In this document: in pieces, positions 44,515 to 53,231 of the stretch
How positions within the stretch are numbered: the first letter of the stretch is position 1
Layout: each line of letters starts with the position of its first letter
Assembly: GCA_964652255.1 (NCBI GenBank)
Contig: CAZZBM010000001.1
Location: forward strand, 620,001 to 684,000
Direction: 5' to 3'
DNA from: CAZZBM01 sp964652255
GTDB lineage: Bacteria > Bdellovibrionota > Bacteriovoracia > Bacteriovoracales > CAZZBM01
DNA length: 64,000 nucleotides
Made by a program: the position numbers and the translations under genes
Notes under the pieces: model-generated
Told to the model about the DNA's origin: nothing
Database searches by the model: none
Seen by the model: the letters and a program-made list of their open reading frames with translations, nothing else

Positions 44515-45567
44515 ATTTTTTTTATTTTTTTACTTTTTTCTACCAAACAAGAAATTTATTGGCAACCTTTTCCTGCTATATATAATAAATTTTTTGTTGA
44601 CTCTGATTTTTATAAGAAAAAATTAGAAAATATCCCTAGTCTTTTGTCAGAAATGATTTTTGGACAAGAGAACACTTATGAAATAGTAAAAAATGATCTA
44701 AATTTTTATTTTAAACAGCTTTTTTTTTACATAGAGAAAGAAAAAAATTCTCAGAAAAATTCTCAAAAAAAATTATTTTATTTTTTATTACAAAAATATC
44801 TTTATCAAAATTTAAAGATATATTCCACTATTATAAAAAATAATAATCTTTTATATATGAATACTGATCAATCTATAAAAAAAATTCTTCAGAATTTAAT
44901 TATTTCTGATTATGAAGAAAATTTTTCTATTTCAAAATTTATTTTATTTTTTTTAACATGTGCAGTAAATGATATTATTGAATCGGAATATTTTGAAGAA
45001 AAGACTACTAATCGTTTTATTAAAAATTTATCTTCTTATTTGAATTCTTTTTTTCAAGAATATTTTAAAATTAATTTTTTTGAAAGTAGTGATGGTTTTA
45101 AAAAAACTATAGCTTCATTTCATGAGTCTTATTATTTTCAAAATTTTGAAGATATTAAAGAAAAATATATGTTTTTTTTAAGTTTTATTTCACAGGAAAA
45201 AAAACTTATTAATGATAAAAAATATCTAGAAATAATTAAAAATAATCTTTATGAGAGATCGCTCATAGAGGTAGAAAATTATGTAGATCAATTATTTGAT
45301 CAAATCGAATATATTTTAACTATAAGACCTGACAAAGTAATGATTTATTTTTTTTATTCTTTAGGAAAAATATTAGAATCTTTAGAAGATATTCATGGAA
45401 AAGATAAATTAAAAAATAATATTTTTTTAACAAGAGAAGCTTTTTTTCATGATCTTTTAATGGAGTTCTTATTTGATAATTTTTTATTATATGAATTTGA
45501 AATAATAAGAATATTTAAAAAAGGTAATTATTCTCCTTTATTAAAAAAAAAGATTTCTTTAAATTAA
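44515..45567 (+). CDS. Exported protein of unknown function, probable AUU start
   Basis: An open frame runs from an in-frame stop at 44491 to 45567. No ATG/GTG start lies near the strong AAAAAGGAGA at 44501-44510, but an ATT at 44515 is spaced 5 bases from it. Starting there, the 350-residue product begins (M)FFIFLLFSTKQEIYW, a short uncharged leader like several others in this window. The next usual start (TTG 44644) lacks a ribosome-binding site and would remove the leader. The rest is helical and Lys/Asn/Phe-rich, with no recognised motif. It overlaps queG by one base. Confidence 0.55.
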   Translation: MFFIFLLFSTKQEIYWQPFPAIYNKFFVDSDFYKKKLENIPSLLSEMIFGQENTYEIVKNDLNFYFKQLFFYIEKEKNSQKNSQKKLFYFLLQKYLYQNLKIYSTIIKNNNLLYMNTDQSIKKILQNLIISDYEENFSISKFILFFLTCAVNDIIESEYFEEKTTNRFIKNLSSYLNSFFQEYFKINFFESSDGFKKTIASFHESYYFQNFEDIKEKYMFFLSFISQEKKLINDKKYLEIIKNNLYERSLIEVENYVDQLFDQIEYILTIRPDKVMIYFFYSLGKILESLEDIHGKDKLKNNIFLTREAFFHDLLMEFLFDNFLLYEFEIIRIFKKGNYSPLLKKKISLN

Positions 45568-46502
45568 TGGTTTATAGTGAAAAGATAAAATCTTTGGGTT
45601 TTTCTGCTTGGGGATATACAGAAATTTTAGAACCAATATCTTATGATCTATTTCAAGAGTATAATAAAATATATCCTCATAAATTAAAATATCTTCAAAA
45701 TGAACGAGCTTTAAAAAGAAAATCTTTAAAATTAATTTATCCTGAAGTTCAAAGTGCTCTTGTTGTTCTTTGGGATTATAAGTCTTCAAAAAAAACTTTA
45801 AACAGATTCAATAAAATAGCTTCTTATGTTTTTGCTTTTGAAGAAGATTACCATACTGTTTTAAAAAGTAAGCTAAAAGAATTAGGAGATTTTCTTCAGT
45901 GTGGTTATAAAATTTGTGTCGATACTGAAAGTCTTCTAGAAAAAGATCTTGCTGTAAGAGCTGGATTGGGCTGGATTGGTAAAAACTCTCTTCTTTTAAA
46001 TTCGAAATTAGGTTCCTATACCCTCATAGGAAATCTTCTTTTAGATAAAAAATTAGAATTAAAACAACCTTCTCAAGAAAAAGATCATTGCGGACAGTGT
46101 CAAAGATGTATTGAGTCTTGCCCCACTGAAGCTATTCATGAAGGAAGAAGTTTAAATATTAATCAATGCTTAAGTACCTTTACCATTGAAACCTTTAAAG
46201 ATGAAAAACCTCCTCAAAATTACCTCAATAGTGAAAAATATTTTGGATGTGATATCTGTCAAGAAGTGTGCCCCTGGAATGATAAACCCCTAACAAGATC
46301 TTTAGAAGAAAATTTTGGATCTAGAAGAAATCAATTATTAACTTTTTTTCAACAAGATTTATCAGTTCTCTTTAAAAAAGTTCAACAATTGTCTAAAAAA
46401 CAATATGCCTTATTTTTTCAAAAAACTGCCTTTATTCGTTTGGGTAAAAAAGGTCTTATAAAGAATTTAAAACACTTTTTAACAAATCAGGAAGATAACT
46501 AG
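45567..46502 (+). CDS. queG: Epoxyqueuosine reductase
   Basis: QueG reduces epoxyqueuosine to queuosine in tRNA anticodons. The 311-residue protein has a corrinoid-binding N-terminal domain (VRAGLGWIGKNSLLL) and two [4Fe-4S] clusters: CGQCQRCIESCPTEAI and CDICQEVCPWN. It starts on the last base of the upstream gene. It is shorter than E. coli QueG (379), lacking the C-terminal HEAT-like part. Its 3' end overlaps the hydrolase gene by 47 bp. Confidence 0.93.
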   Translation: MVYSEKIKSLGFSAWGYTEILEPISYDLFQEYNKIYPHKLKYLQNERALKRKSLKLIYPEVQSALVVLWDYKSSKKTLNRFNKIASYVFAFEEDYHTVLKSKLKELGDFLQCGYKICVDTESLLEKDLAVRAGLGWIGKNSLLLNSKLGSYTLIGNLLLDKKLELKQPSQEKDHCGQCQRCIESCPTEAIHEGRSLNINQCLSTFTIETFKDEKPPQNYLNSEKYFGCDICQEVCPWNDKPLTRSLEENFGSRRNQLLTFFQQDLSVLFKKVQQLSKKQYALFFQKTAFIRLGKKGLIKNLKHFLTNQEDN

Positions 46503-47175
46503 CCACTTGATGGGGTAAGTGATGAGGAAGATGTTGAGGTTTAATAACTTGATAAAAATTATCTGGTCCTAAAAGCTTGATTAATTCTTCCATCCCTTGC
46601 TTTCCTACAACTTGATCGTCTTCCCCTGAAATCAAAACAAGGTCTTGATTCTTTATTTGTAGTTTTTTTTTCTCCTCTTGAACCCACTGAAAAACTTTTT
46701 TTGTATCTAAGTTCTCAATAAGAGCACTCCTGAATTTTAATAAAAAAGCAAAGGGAGGATACTCATAGAGATGTTTTTCATAGTTGGGATCATATCCTAG
46801 TCCAGCCACAAGAACTTTTAAAGGAGGTAAAATTGAAGCTGCTTTAAGTGCTAAAAGAGAACCAAGAGAAAATCCTCCGTATATAAAGTTTTGATGATTA
46901 AAAAATTTTCTTGCTTCTAAAAAGAGTAAATGACACTCTTGCTCGAAATTTTCTAAATTTACAGAGTTGGAATTTCCTAGAAGATGATTAGGAAGATCAA
47001 AAATCACGCAAGACACATCAAGTTCAAGACATTTCATCATCCAAGCTACATGATCTTGTTTACTAGAGCTATAACCATGGGTAAATAAACAGCATAAAGG
47101 CTTAGATCCCTCATAAACAAGAGCTGTTGTTTTAATATGATTGGTTTCTAGTAATTTTTTTTCGATTTTCATCAT
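46456..47175 (-). CDS. Alpha/beta hydrolase
   Basis: The 239-residue protein has the nucleophile elbow GGFSLGS (G-x-S-x-G), a GEDDQVVG acid-region loop and a His near the C-terminus. LCCLFTHGYSSSKQDHVAW carries the oxyanion HG motif. The fold fits serine hydrolases such as esterases or small acyl hydrolases; the substrate is unknown. It is convergent with queG over 47 bp, the longest convergent overlap here, and tRNA-Phe follows on the other strand. Confidence 0.8.
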   Translation of the reverse strand: MMKIEKKLLETNHIKTTALVYEGSKPLCCLFTHGYSSSKQDHVAWMMKCLELDVSCVIFDLPNHLLGNSNSVNLENFEQECHLLFLEARKFFNHQNFIYGGFSLGSLLALKAASILPPLKVLVAGLGYDPNYEKHLYEYPPFAFLLKFRSALIENLDTKKVFQWVQEEKKKLQIKNQDLVLISGEDDQVVGKQGMEELIKLLGPDNFYQVIKPQHLPHHLPHQVASYLPDLLKSVLNSL

Positions 47176-47219
47176 TGACTCTTATACCATTTTTACGCTA
47201 AGTTAACATCGTCTCTTTT

Positions 47220-47295
47220 GCCCAGTTAGCTCAGTAGGTAGAGCAAAGGACTGAAAATCCTTGTGTCCGTGGTTCGATTCCGCGACTGGGCACCA
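47220..47295 (+). tRNA. tRNA-Phe(GAA)
   Basis: A 76-base cloverleaf. Acceptor GCCCAGT/ACTGGGC, anticodon stem AAGGA/TCCTT around loop CTGAAAA (anticodon GAA), and T loop TTCGATT. CCA is encoded. It ends 2 bp before the convergent nitroreductase gene. Confidence 0.97.
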
Positions 47296-47297
47296 AA

Positions 47298-47885
47298 TTA
47301 AAAATAAATATCACTCTCCTCTAATCTGATCTTGGGACTCTTAGATTCTTCTTTAGCATAGCCTACAGAACATAAAACAACTGTTCTATAATCCTTTAAA
47401 TCTAAGATTTTATTAAAGCCCTCCTCTTGAAATCCTTCCATGGGACAATGATTAATTTTCAGTAGAGAAGCTGTGCTCATTAAAAAACCTAGGGCTAAAT
47501 AAATTTGATTTTTTGCCCAAGCAAAGTGATCTTGTGGCAAAGTTTTTTCAATAAAACTTCTATAGTTTTTTTCTCTCTCTTCATTAAGCTCTCTTCTGGT
47601 AATCATTAACTGAAGACGTTTTTCTTTTTCTTCTTTACTAAATTTATCTTGAGCACAAAAAATAAAAAGATGAGAAGCTTCTAAAATTTGAGATTCATTT
47701 CCTTGGGCAAAATGAACTAATTCCTTTCTTCTTGAATCTTCACTTAAACAAAAGATCTTCCAAGGTTGAAAATTTAGAGAAGAAGGACTCATTCTAATAG
47801 ACTCTTTAAGTAAAAAAAGATTCTCTCTTGAAATTCTTTTAGAAGAATCAAATTTTTTACAAGAGTAACGTTCATAAAAAAACAT
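47298..47885 (-). CDS. Nitroreductase-family NAD(P)H oxidoreductase
   Basis: The 195-residue FMN enzyme has the N-terminal RYSCKKFD pattern, SPSSLNFQPWKIFCLSE (FMN-binding) and the C-terminal DYRTVVLCSVGYAKEESK region of NfsB-type enzymes. It probably reduces quinones or nitro compounds in the cytoplasm; the natural substrate is unknown. It is near tRNA-Phe with no operon partner. Confidence 0.85.
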   Translation of the reverse strand: MFFYERYSCKKFDSSKRISRENLFLLKESIRMSPSSLNFQPWKIFCLSEDSRRKELVHFAQGNESQILEASHLFIFCAQDKFSKEEKEKRLQLMITRRELNEEREKNYRSFIEKTLPQDHFAWAKNQIYLALGFLMSTASLLKINHCPMEGFQEEGFNKILDLKDYRTVVLCSVGYAKEESKSPKIRLEESDIYF

Positions 47886-47906
47886 AATGTTTTTTATAAA
47901 ATTTTT

Positions 47907-48488
47907 CTAAGGAAAACAAGTTTTATAATAAGGATGTTCTTCAAGCTCAAGATTATGTCTTGCAAAATTTTCATAAAGGTAAGCAATATGATGACATTCT
48001 TGTTCAGAGGGAGGGTACTTTCTGGTATGTTCTTTGTGTGCCTTTTTTTTTGGATTTTTTAAACAGGAAAGATCTAAACAGTGAGAATAGTTTTCAAGAA
48101 AAAAAAGAAGAGTTCTTGAATAAATAGCAAAGATTTCTTTTGGAACAAAAAAATATCTTTGACCTTGCAAAAGAGTCTTTGTAAGAAATTTTCTTCGATC
48201 AGAAGTAGCTTTTAAAGAAAGGTTTCCTCGTAGATTATTGATCTTAACAAGTTCAGGGTAAAGATTATAAGGATGGTTTTTAACCTGAAAACAAAAGTCT
48301 GTTTTAGTAAAACAGGATTGAGGAATAATATGTTCAATGTTGGTAGAAGAAGGGAGAAATTTTTTATATTCTTTTTTTAGTTCATTTAAGTTCAAAGGAT
48401 TGGGTAATCGAGAATAGAAAGTATAGGGGGCATTTAAGATAATATTTTTTAGAGTTTGAGGAAAAGAAAAGATAAAGAATATGAGCAT
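47907..48488 (-). CDS. Endonuclease I-like exported nuclease
   Basis: The 193-residue protein begins MLIFFIFSFPQ, a short uncharged leader. NIEHIIPQSCF matches the catalytic EH(V/I)xPxS motif of endonuclease I, followed by HPYNLYPELVKINNLRGN (the N-L-W-P...N.RG/S-N pattern) and a C-terminal ENFARHNLELEEHPYYKTC similar to the R-N...P end of the family. It should cut DNA nonspecifically in the periplasm or outside. Several cysteines may form disulfides. It is transcribed in the same direction as HU, beyond an inverted repeat. Confidence 0.75.
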   Translation of the reverse strand: MLIFFIFSFPQTLKNIILNAPYTFYSRLPNPLNLNELKKEYKKFLPSSTNIEHIIPQSCFTKTDFCFQVKNHPYNLYPELVKINNLRGNLSLKATSDRRKFLTKTLLQGQRYFFVPKEIFAIYSRTLLFFLENYSHCLDLSCLKNPKKKAHKEHTRKYPPSEQECHHIAYLYENFARHNLELEEHPYYKTCFP

Positions 48489-48495
48489 AATAAAT

Positions 48496-48524
48496 TAGAG
48501 AGAAAGAATTTTTCTTTCTCTCTA
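48496..48524 (-). terminator. Inverted repeat, likely terminator after HU
   Basis: A perfect 13-bp stem (TAGAGAGAAAGAA / TTCTTTCTCTCTA) with a 3-base loop, 11 bp past the HU stop on the minus strand. T-run after it is weak (ATTTATTA), so it may be an attenuator or a stabilising 3' end rather than a full stop. Confidence 0.55.
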
Positions 48525-48534
48525 GTTTATTTTT

Positions 48535-48816
48535 TTAAGCTACTAAATCTTTAAACGCTTTTCCTGCTCTGAATTTTGGAACACTTTTTGCCTTAATTTT
48601 AATTTTTTCACCTGTAGCAGGATTAATTCCTGTACGGGCTGCTCTCTTAGCCTTGCTAAAAGATCCAAAACCAACTAGAGCTACTTCTTCACCATTTCTG
48701 ACACTTTTCTTAATAGTTTCCATCATCACATTAAGACAAGCTTCAATTTCTCTTTTTGCAACATTAGCTAACTGCTTATTAGCAGCAATTGCTTCAACTA
48801 GTTCTTTTTTATTCAT
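48535..48816 (-). CDS. DNA-binding protein HU
   Basis: The 93-residue protein begins MNKKELVEAIA and has the flexible DNA-binding arm (KRAARTGINPATGEKIKIKA) with the bend proline, then KFRAGKAFKDLV at the end. GFGSF precedes the arm. It is a nucleoid protein. AAAGGAG lies before the ATG. Confidence 0.96.
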   Translation of the reverse strand: MNKKELVEAIAANKQLANVAKREIEACLNVMMETIKKSVRNGEEVALVGFGSFSKAKRAARTGINPATGEKIKIKAKSVPKFRAGKAFKDLVA

Positions 48817-48903
48817 AGAATAATTCTCCTTTTTAAGAATGTTTATTTATACTTTATGCTTAAATATTTTTTACATCTTGACAACATTTTTCTCAACTAA
48901 AAA

Positions 48904-49623
48904 TTAATTTTTTTTTAAAATTTGATTGATTAAATGTTCTAAGGCGTCTTTTTTGATAAAACCTTCTACTTTAACACCATTCACTAAAAGTAGAGGAGTT
49001 CCTTGAAGATTAGTTTTTTGAGCTAACTCCATATCTTCTTCAATTTTTTCTTGAACAGCCTTTGAATGCTTCTTTAAAAAATTATTAAGTTGATCCTGAG
49101 TAAGTGATAATTTTGTTAAGACTGAAGAAAAATCCTTTGCTTTTAAAATCTCATCATGAAATTTTATTGCTAAATCAATCTTTTCTAGTCTCAAAGCTTC
49201 AAAGTATTCACTAAATTTTAATCCATTTTGAGAAGGAGCATGCCTGAAAACAAATTCGATCTTGTTTTCATTTAATAAAGGTTGAAGAGTTTCTAAAAAG
49301 ACTTTTTTGCAGTAAAAACAAGTTAGATCTGAATAAGCAATCACTTGGATGGGTGCTTTTCCCCGAAGAAGCTCTGAAGAACGAAGAGAAAGTTTGCTTG
49401 CTGCTCCAATTTGAGACTGACGATCCTCTTCAGATTGTCTTAAATCCTGCTCTCTCATTTTCAGCATAGATGATTGAACAGATTCTAAGTATTTTTTAGG
49501 ATTTTTTTGAAGAGTCTCATAAAGAAGATCTTCATTGGATTGTAAAATAAATTTAACTCCAAAAGGGAAAAGTAAGAAACTGAGTAAAAATAAACCCGTG
49601 GTGAATATCCATAGTTTTTTCAT
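48904..49623 (-). CDS. DsbA-like thioredoxin-fold protein, membrane-anchored or exported
   Basis: I place the start at 49623 (ATG; the open frame continues upstream, but only to a weak TTG at 49683 inside the divergent prmC region), giving 239 residues. An N-terminal hydrophobic segment (about residues 5-22) is followed by a helical, Gln/Glu-rich stretch, then a thioredoxin fold with CFYC in YSDLTCFYCKKVF and a cis-Pro loop QGTPLLLVNG. It probably forms or reshuffles disulfides in the periplasm. It is divergent from prmC with about 7 bp between starts. Confidence 0.85.
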   Translation of the reverse strand: MKKLWIFTTGLFLLSFLLFPFGVKFILQSNEDLLYETLQKNPKKYLESVQSSMLKMREQDLRQSEEDRQSQIGAASKLSLRSSELLRGKAPIQVIAYSDLTCFYCKKVFLETLQPLLNENKIEFVFRHAPSQNGLKFSEYFEALRLEKIDLAIKFHDEILKAKDFSSVLTKLSLTQDQLNNFLKKHSKAVQEKIEEDMELAQKTNLQGTPLLLVNGVKVEGFIKKDALEHLINQILKKN

Positions 49624-49630
49624 AAAGCTT

Positions 49631-50398
49631 ATGCTAGCAAGTCTTAAGATGAAGGACAAGATAGATCTTTTTTTTAAAAACAACGAACACTTATTAAAAA
49701 ATCTTTATCCAGGATTAAGACAAGATTATTTTCAAGATGTGATAGAAAAAATCTTTGAAAAAATTTTAACAGGATATCCCTTGGAATATCTTATGGGAGG
49801 TAAATACTTTTATAATGGTTGGATTCAACTAGGAGAAGGAATTTTTATTCCTAGATATGAAACAGAATGGATTGTTGAAAAATCTCTCCAAATTCTTAAA
49901 AAAGAAGATGAAGTTCTCGATCTCTGTTGTGGTCCAGGAACCATAGGTGTGGCTCTTTTAAGAACGGGGATTAAAAATAAAATAACCTTTGTTGATCTTA
50001 ATCCCAGAGCTCTCTCTTATGTAAAAAAAAATACTTTAGAATATCATGAACAAGTCAATATTCTTGAAAGCTCTCTCTTTAAAGAAGTAAAAACAACTTT
50101 TGACCTCATTTTAGTAAACCCTCCTTATCTGAAAAAAGGACAATCTTATGCCCACCCACAAACTTTCTATGAACCAGAAGAAGCCCTGTATATTCCTCAT
50201 GATTTCTTTATCAGGGATTTAGTGCAAGGTCTTAAAAATTATTTAAATTTTACAGGAACCTTTTTACTTGAAGGAGAAGAAGAGTTCTTAATAGAATTTG
50301 AAAGAGAAGCTCTTCAACAGGGTTTTGAGATTAAGTTGGAAAAAGATTTAGCTGATCGTTGGAGATATGCTCAAGGATCTTTTGCCAAAAATAGATGA
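49631..50398 (+). CDS. prmC: Release factor glutamine methyltransferase
   Basis: PrmC methylates the Gln of the GGQ motif in RF1/RF2. The SAM-binding region DLCCGPGTIGVALL, VDLNPRAL and the catalytic NPPY (LVNPPYL) are clear. The N-terminal domain before PLEYLMGG is short in every reading. The start could be ATG 49631 (255 residues) or ATG 49649 (249); neither has a good ribosome-binding site. It is not next to prfA here. It is followed by the HIT gene. Confidence 0.93.
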   Translation: MLASLKMKDKIDLFFKNNEHLLKNLYPGLRQDYFQDVIEKIFEKILTGYPLEYLMGGKYFYNGWIQLGEGIFIPRYETEWIVEKSLQILKKEDEVLDLCCGPGTIGVALLRTGIKNKITFVDLNPRALSYVKKNTLEYHEQVNILESSLFKEVKTTFDLILVNPPYLKKGQSYAHPQTFYEPEEALYIPHDFFIRDLVQGLKNYLNFTGTFLLEGEEEFLIEFEREALQQGFEIKLEKDLADRWRYAQGSFAKNR

Positions 50399-50417
50399 AA
50401 ACTGTTAATGATCTTTT

Positions 50418-50741
50418 ATGAAATGTGTTTTTTGTCAAATTGTAGAAAAAAATCTTGAAGCAAGTATTATCTATGAAGATGAAAAAGTTTTAGTGATTAA
50501 AGATATTTACCCTAAAGCAGAACAACATCTTCTTTTTCTAATCAAAAAACATGTAGGGCTATTAACAGATTTATCGGAAGAAGATTATCTAAGTCTTTTT
50601 AGAGTCTTAAAAAAACTTAAAGATAAACTTCAAATTCATTCTTTTTCCCTAGCTTTTAATGAAGGAAAAGAAGCTGGGCAACTCATCCCTCATGTTCATA
50701 TGCATCTACTCTCTGGTAAAAAGTTCGTTCAATTCTTGTAA
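50418..50741 (+). CDS. HIT-family protein
   Basis: The 107-residue protein has CVFCQIVE near the N-terminus and the histidine triad HVHMHLL near residue 94-100, with the usual GQLIPHVHMH. HinT-type members hydrolyse adenosine phosphoramidates. It overlaps valS by 36 bp at the 3' end. Confidence 0.92.
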   Translation: MKCVFCQIVEKNLEASIIYEDEKVLVIKDIYPKAEQHLLFLIKKHVGLLTDLSEEDYLSLFRVLKKLKDKLQIHSFSLAFNEGKEAGQLIPHVHMHLLSGKKFVQFL

Positions 50742-53231
50742 CTGAAACAATAATTGCTCTTTTCTTGTTTTCAAATCTTCAATATACTCAGGTGTAGCTC
50801 TTTCTAGGATTTTTTCATTAGAAAGTTTTTTAGTTGTCTCTTCAAGTTCTTTTTCTAATTTAGAAGTCTCTTTCTTCATTCTATCTTGGACTTGTAAAAA
50901 AACTTCCTCAGAAACTTCTAGAAAAAGAACACCAAAAGAAATTTTCTTTGTAAAATAAAAATTTCTTTTCTCTTTTTGAGATAAAAAATGAGTTTTTGTC
51001 TGTTCTTTTAAAAAAGAATAATCAATAACTTCTTGACTAGAAAGATAGGCTTGAGCCTCTTCCTTAGGGCTTAGTCCCGCTAAGTGTCTTAAAGATCTTA
51101 AACCTTTTAAAACCTCTAAATTAGGATAAAAAGTAGAACTTAATTCTGGAATCATTCTAAAATCTTTTGAGAGAATAAGATCATCATGATGAAGCTGTGA
51201 CCAGAGTTCTTGAGTTAGAAAAGGAATAAAAGGATGAAAGTATTTTAAAATTTCTTCAAGAACAAAAGTTAAAGTTGGTCCATGGGCCTGAATATCTTTT
51301 TTACTAAATTCAATAAAAAAATGAGAAAAAGTTTCATAGAGAAAATATTCTAATAATTTGAAAATCTCATCAAAACGATAATTCTTTAAATAAAAATCAT
51401 ATTTTTCAGAAAGAATCTTTAATTCTAATAGGATCCATTTATCCATCTGAGAAAGATCATTAAAATTTAAATTAACATTTTTGTAAGGCTCAATAAAATA
51501 AAAAATATGCCAAAGCTTGTTTAGAAAATTTCTTGAAAGTTCTAAATTTTTTTCTTGAAAAGAAAAAAATCTTTGATAACCACAATCTTTTAAAAGAGTC
51601 AGTCTTAAAGCATCTACACCATGTCTCTTTAAAGTATCTGGAATGTTAACTCCATTATTTAAAGACTTAGACATTTTTCTTCCTTGAGCATCACAAACTA
51701 ATCCATGAAAATAAATAGATTTAAAAGGAAGTTTTCCTGTAATATAACTCGATAACATCATCATTCTTGCCACCCAGAAAAAAATAATATCATGAGCAGG
51801 ACTTACAACATCAAAAGGATATCTCTCTTTAAAATCCTTTTCTTTCATTTTATTTGGCCACCCTAGAGTTACTAATGGCCACAAACCAGAACTAAACCAA
51901 GTATCAAAAACATCTTCTTCTTTCTTCAATGCTTGATGTGAACACTTTGAACATTTAGTAGCTTCTTTAATATAAGCTTCTTGGTGTCCACAAGAAAGAC
52001 AAGTCACTATAGGGATAGGATGTCCCCACCAAAGTTGACGAGAAAGACACCAATCATGGATATTTTCCATCCAAGAAAAAAAACTATTTTTCCACTGGGG
52101 GGAGTAAAATTGAGTTTGTTCCTGATCAACTAACTTGAGAGTTTTTTCAGCTAAAGGCTTTATTTTTAAATACCACTGTTTCGAAATTCTTGGCTCAATA
52201 ATAGTTTGACTTCTTTCAGAATGAGGAACTTCTTGAAGATGAGGTGTTTTTTCTACAAGATACTCTCCTAAAGATTCTTCCATCTTTTTTCTTGCTTGAA
52301 CCAAATTGAGTCCTTTTAAAAAATGAGCTTCTTCAGTGAAGATCCCTTTAGAACTTAATAGCTGTGATCCTAAGGAAAGATTTAAGTCTTGAGCGATAGA
52401 AAAATCTTTAAAATCATGTTGAGGGGTGATTTTTAATAAACCCGTACCTTTTTCTGGATCAACATCAGGGTGAGATAAAATAGGAATTTTTTTATTAATA
52501 AGAGGAATAAAAACTTCTTCATGAAGCAAGTGAAGATATCTTTTGTCTTCAGGATGAAAAATAATAGCTACATCTGCAAAAATGGTTTCAGGTCGAGTGG
52601 TAGCAATAGTAATAAATTCTTTAGGATTGTTCACTAATGGGTAGTTAATAAAGTAGAAAAAACTATTGACTTTTTTATAAGTCACTTCAATATCAGAAAT
52701 AGCTGTTTCTAAAGTAGTATCCCAATTTACTAGAGTTTCTTTTTGATAAATAAGTCCGTCATCAAATAATTTTTTAAATAGGGTGTTTACAGCTAAAATA
52801 ACGTCTTCATCTAAAGTGAAAAGAAATTCATTCCAATCACAACTTAAACCTAAGTTTTTAAAATCTTCAATAATAGCTTGAGCATAATGTTCTTTCCAGT
52901 TCCATAATTTTTTTAAAAATTCTTCTCGTCCAAGTTCTTGTCTTGTCTTTTTTTCTTCTTCAAAAAGAAGTTTCTCTACTAAAGCTTGTGTGGAAATTCC
53001 TGCATGATCTTGACCTGGAATCCATCTAAGCTCATACCCTTTTAGTTGATAATATCTAGCAAGAAGATCACTGCAAAAATTATCTAAAGCATGACCTAAA
53101 TGAAGAGACCCTGTGATGTTAGGTGGAGGCATTAAAAGTGTGTATTTTTTTGAGGATTTTTTTCTTGAAACTTGAGCAAAAGATTCTTTCCATTTTTTTT
53201 CAATAGATTCAAAATGATAATGTTTCTGCAT
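50706..53231 (-). CDS. valS: Valyl-tRNA synthetase
   Basis: Class Ia synthetase for tRNA-Val. HIGH appears as HLGH in PPNITGSLHLGHALDN (near residue 42) and KMSKS in GRKMSKSLNN (near 530). The editing domain, with TTRPETIFADVA, and a zinc-binding set CLSCGHQ...CSKCSHQ are present. A C-terminal coiled coil (KKETSKLEKELEE) closes the protein. 841 residues, shorter than E. coli ValS (951). It starts within the end of hisS (23-bp overlap). Confidence 0.97.
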   Translation of the reverse strand: MQKHYHFESIEKKWKESFAQVSRKKSSKKYTLLMPPPNITGSLHLGHALDNFCSDLLARYYQLKGYELRWIPGQDHAGISTQALVEKLLFEEEKKTRQELGREEFLKKLWNWKEHYAQAIIEDFKNLGLSCDWNEFLFTLDEDVILAVNTLFKKLFDDGLIYQKETLVNWDTTLETAISDIEVTYKKVNSFFYFINYPLVNNPKEFITIATTRPETIFADVAIIFHPEDKRYLHLLHEEVFIPLINKKIPILSHPDVDPEKGTGLLKITPQHDFKDFSIAQDLNLSLGSQLLSSKGIFTEEAHFLKGLNLVQARKKMEESLGEYLVEKTPHLQEVPHSERSQTIIEPRISKQWYLKIKPLAEKTLKLVDQEQTQFYSPQWKNSFFSWMENIHDWCLSRQLWWGHPIPIVTCLSCGHQEAYIKEATKCSKCSHQALKKEEDVFDTWFSSGLWPLVTLGWPNKMKEKDFKERYPFDVVSPAHDIIFFWVARMMMLSSYITGKLPFKSIYFHGLVCDAQGRKMSKSLNNGVNIPDTLKRHGVDALRLTLLKDCGYQRFFSFQEKNLELSRNFLNKLWHIFYFIEPYKNVNLNFNDLSQMDKWILLELKILSEKYDFYLKNYRFDEIFKLLEYFLYETFSHFFIEFSKKDIQAHGPTLTFVLEEILKYFHPFIPFLTQELWSQLHHDDLILSKDFRMIPELSSTFYPNLEVLKGLRSLRHLAGLSPKEEAQAYLSSQEVIDYSFLKEQTKTHFLSQKEKRNFYFTKKISFGVLFLEVSEEVFLQVQDRMKKETSKLEKELEETTKKLSNEKILERATPEYIEDLKTRKEQLLFQLQELNELFTRE

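Noticed and set aside
45559..45789. Minus-strand 76-residue ORF overlapping the start of queG
   Set aside because: It lies opposite a clear queG N-terminus and shows no independent support.
49624..49683. Extended N-terminus (TTG 49683) for the DsbA-like protein
   Set aside because: It would overlap the divergent prmC start region, uses TTG without a ribosome-binding site, and ATG 49623 already gives a normal membrane-anchor signal.
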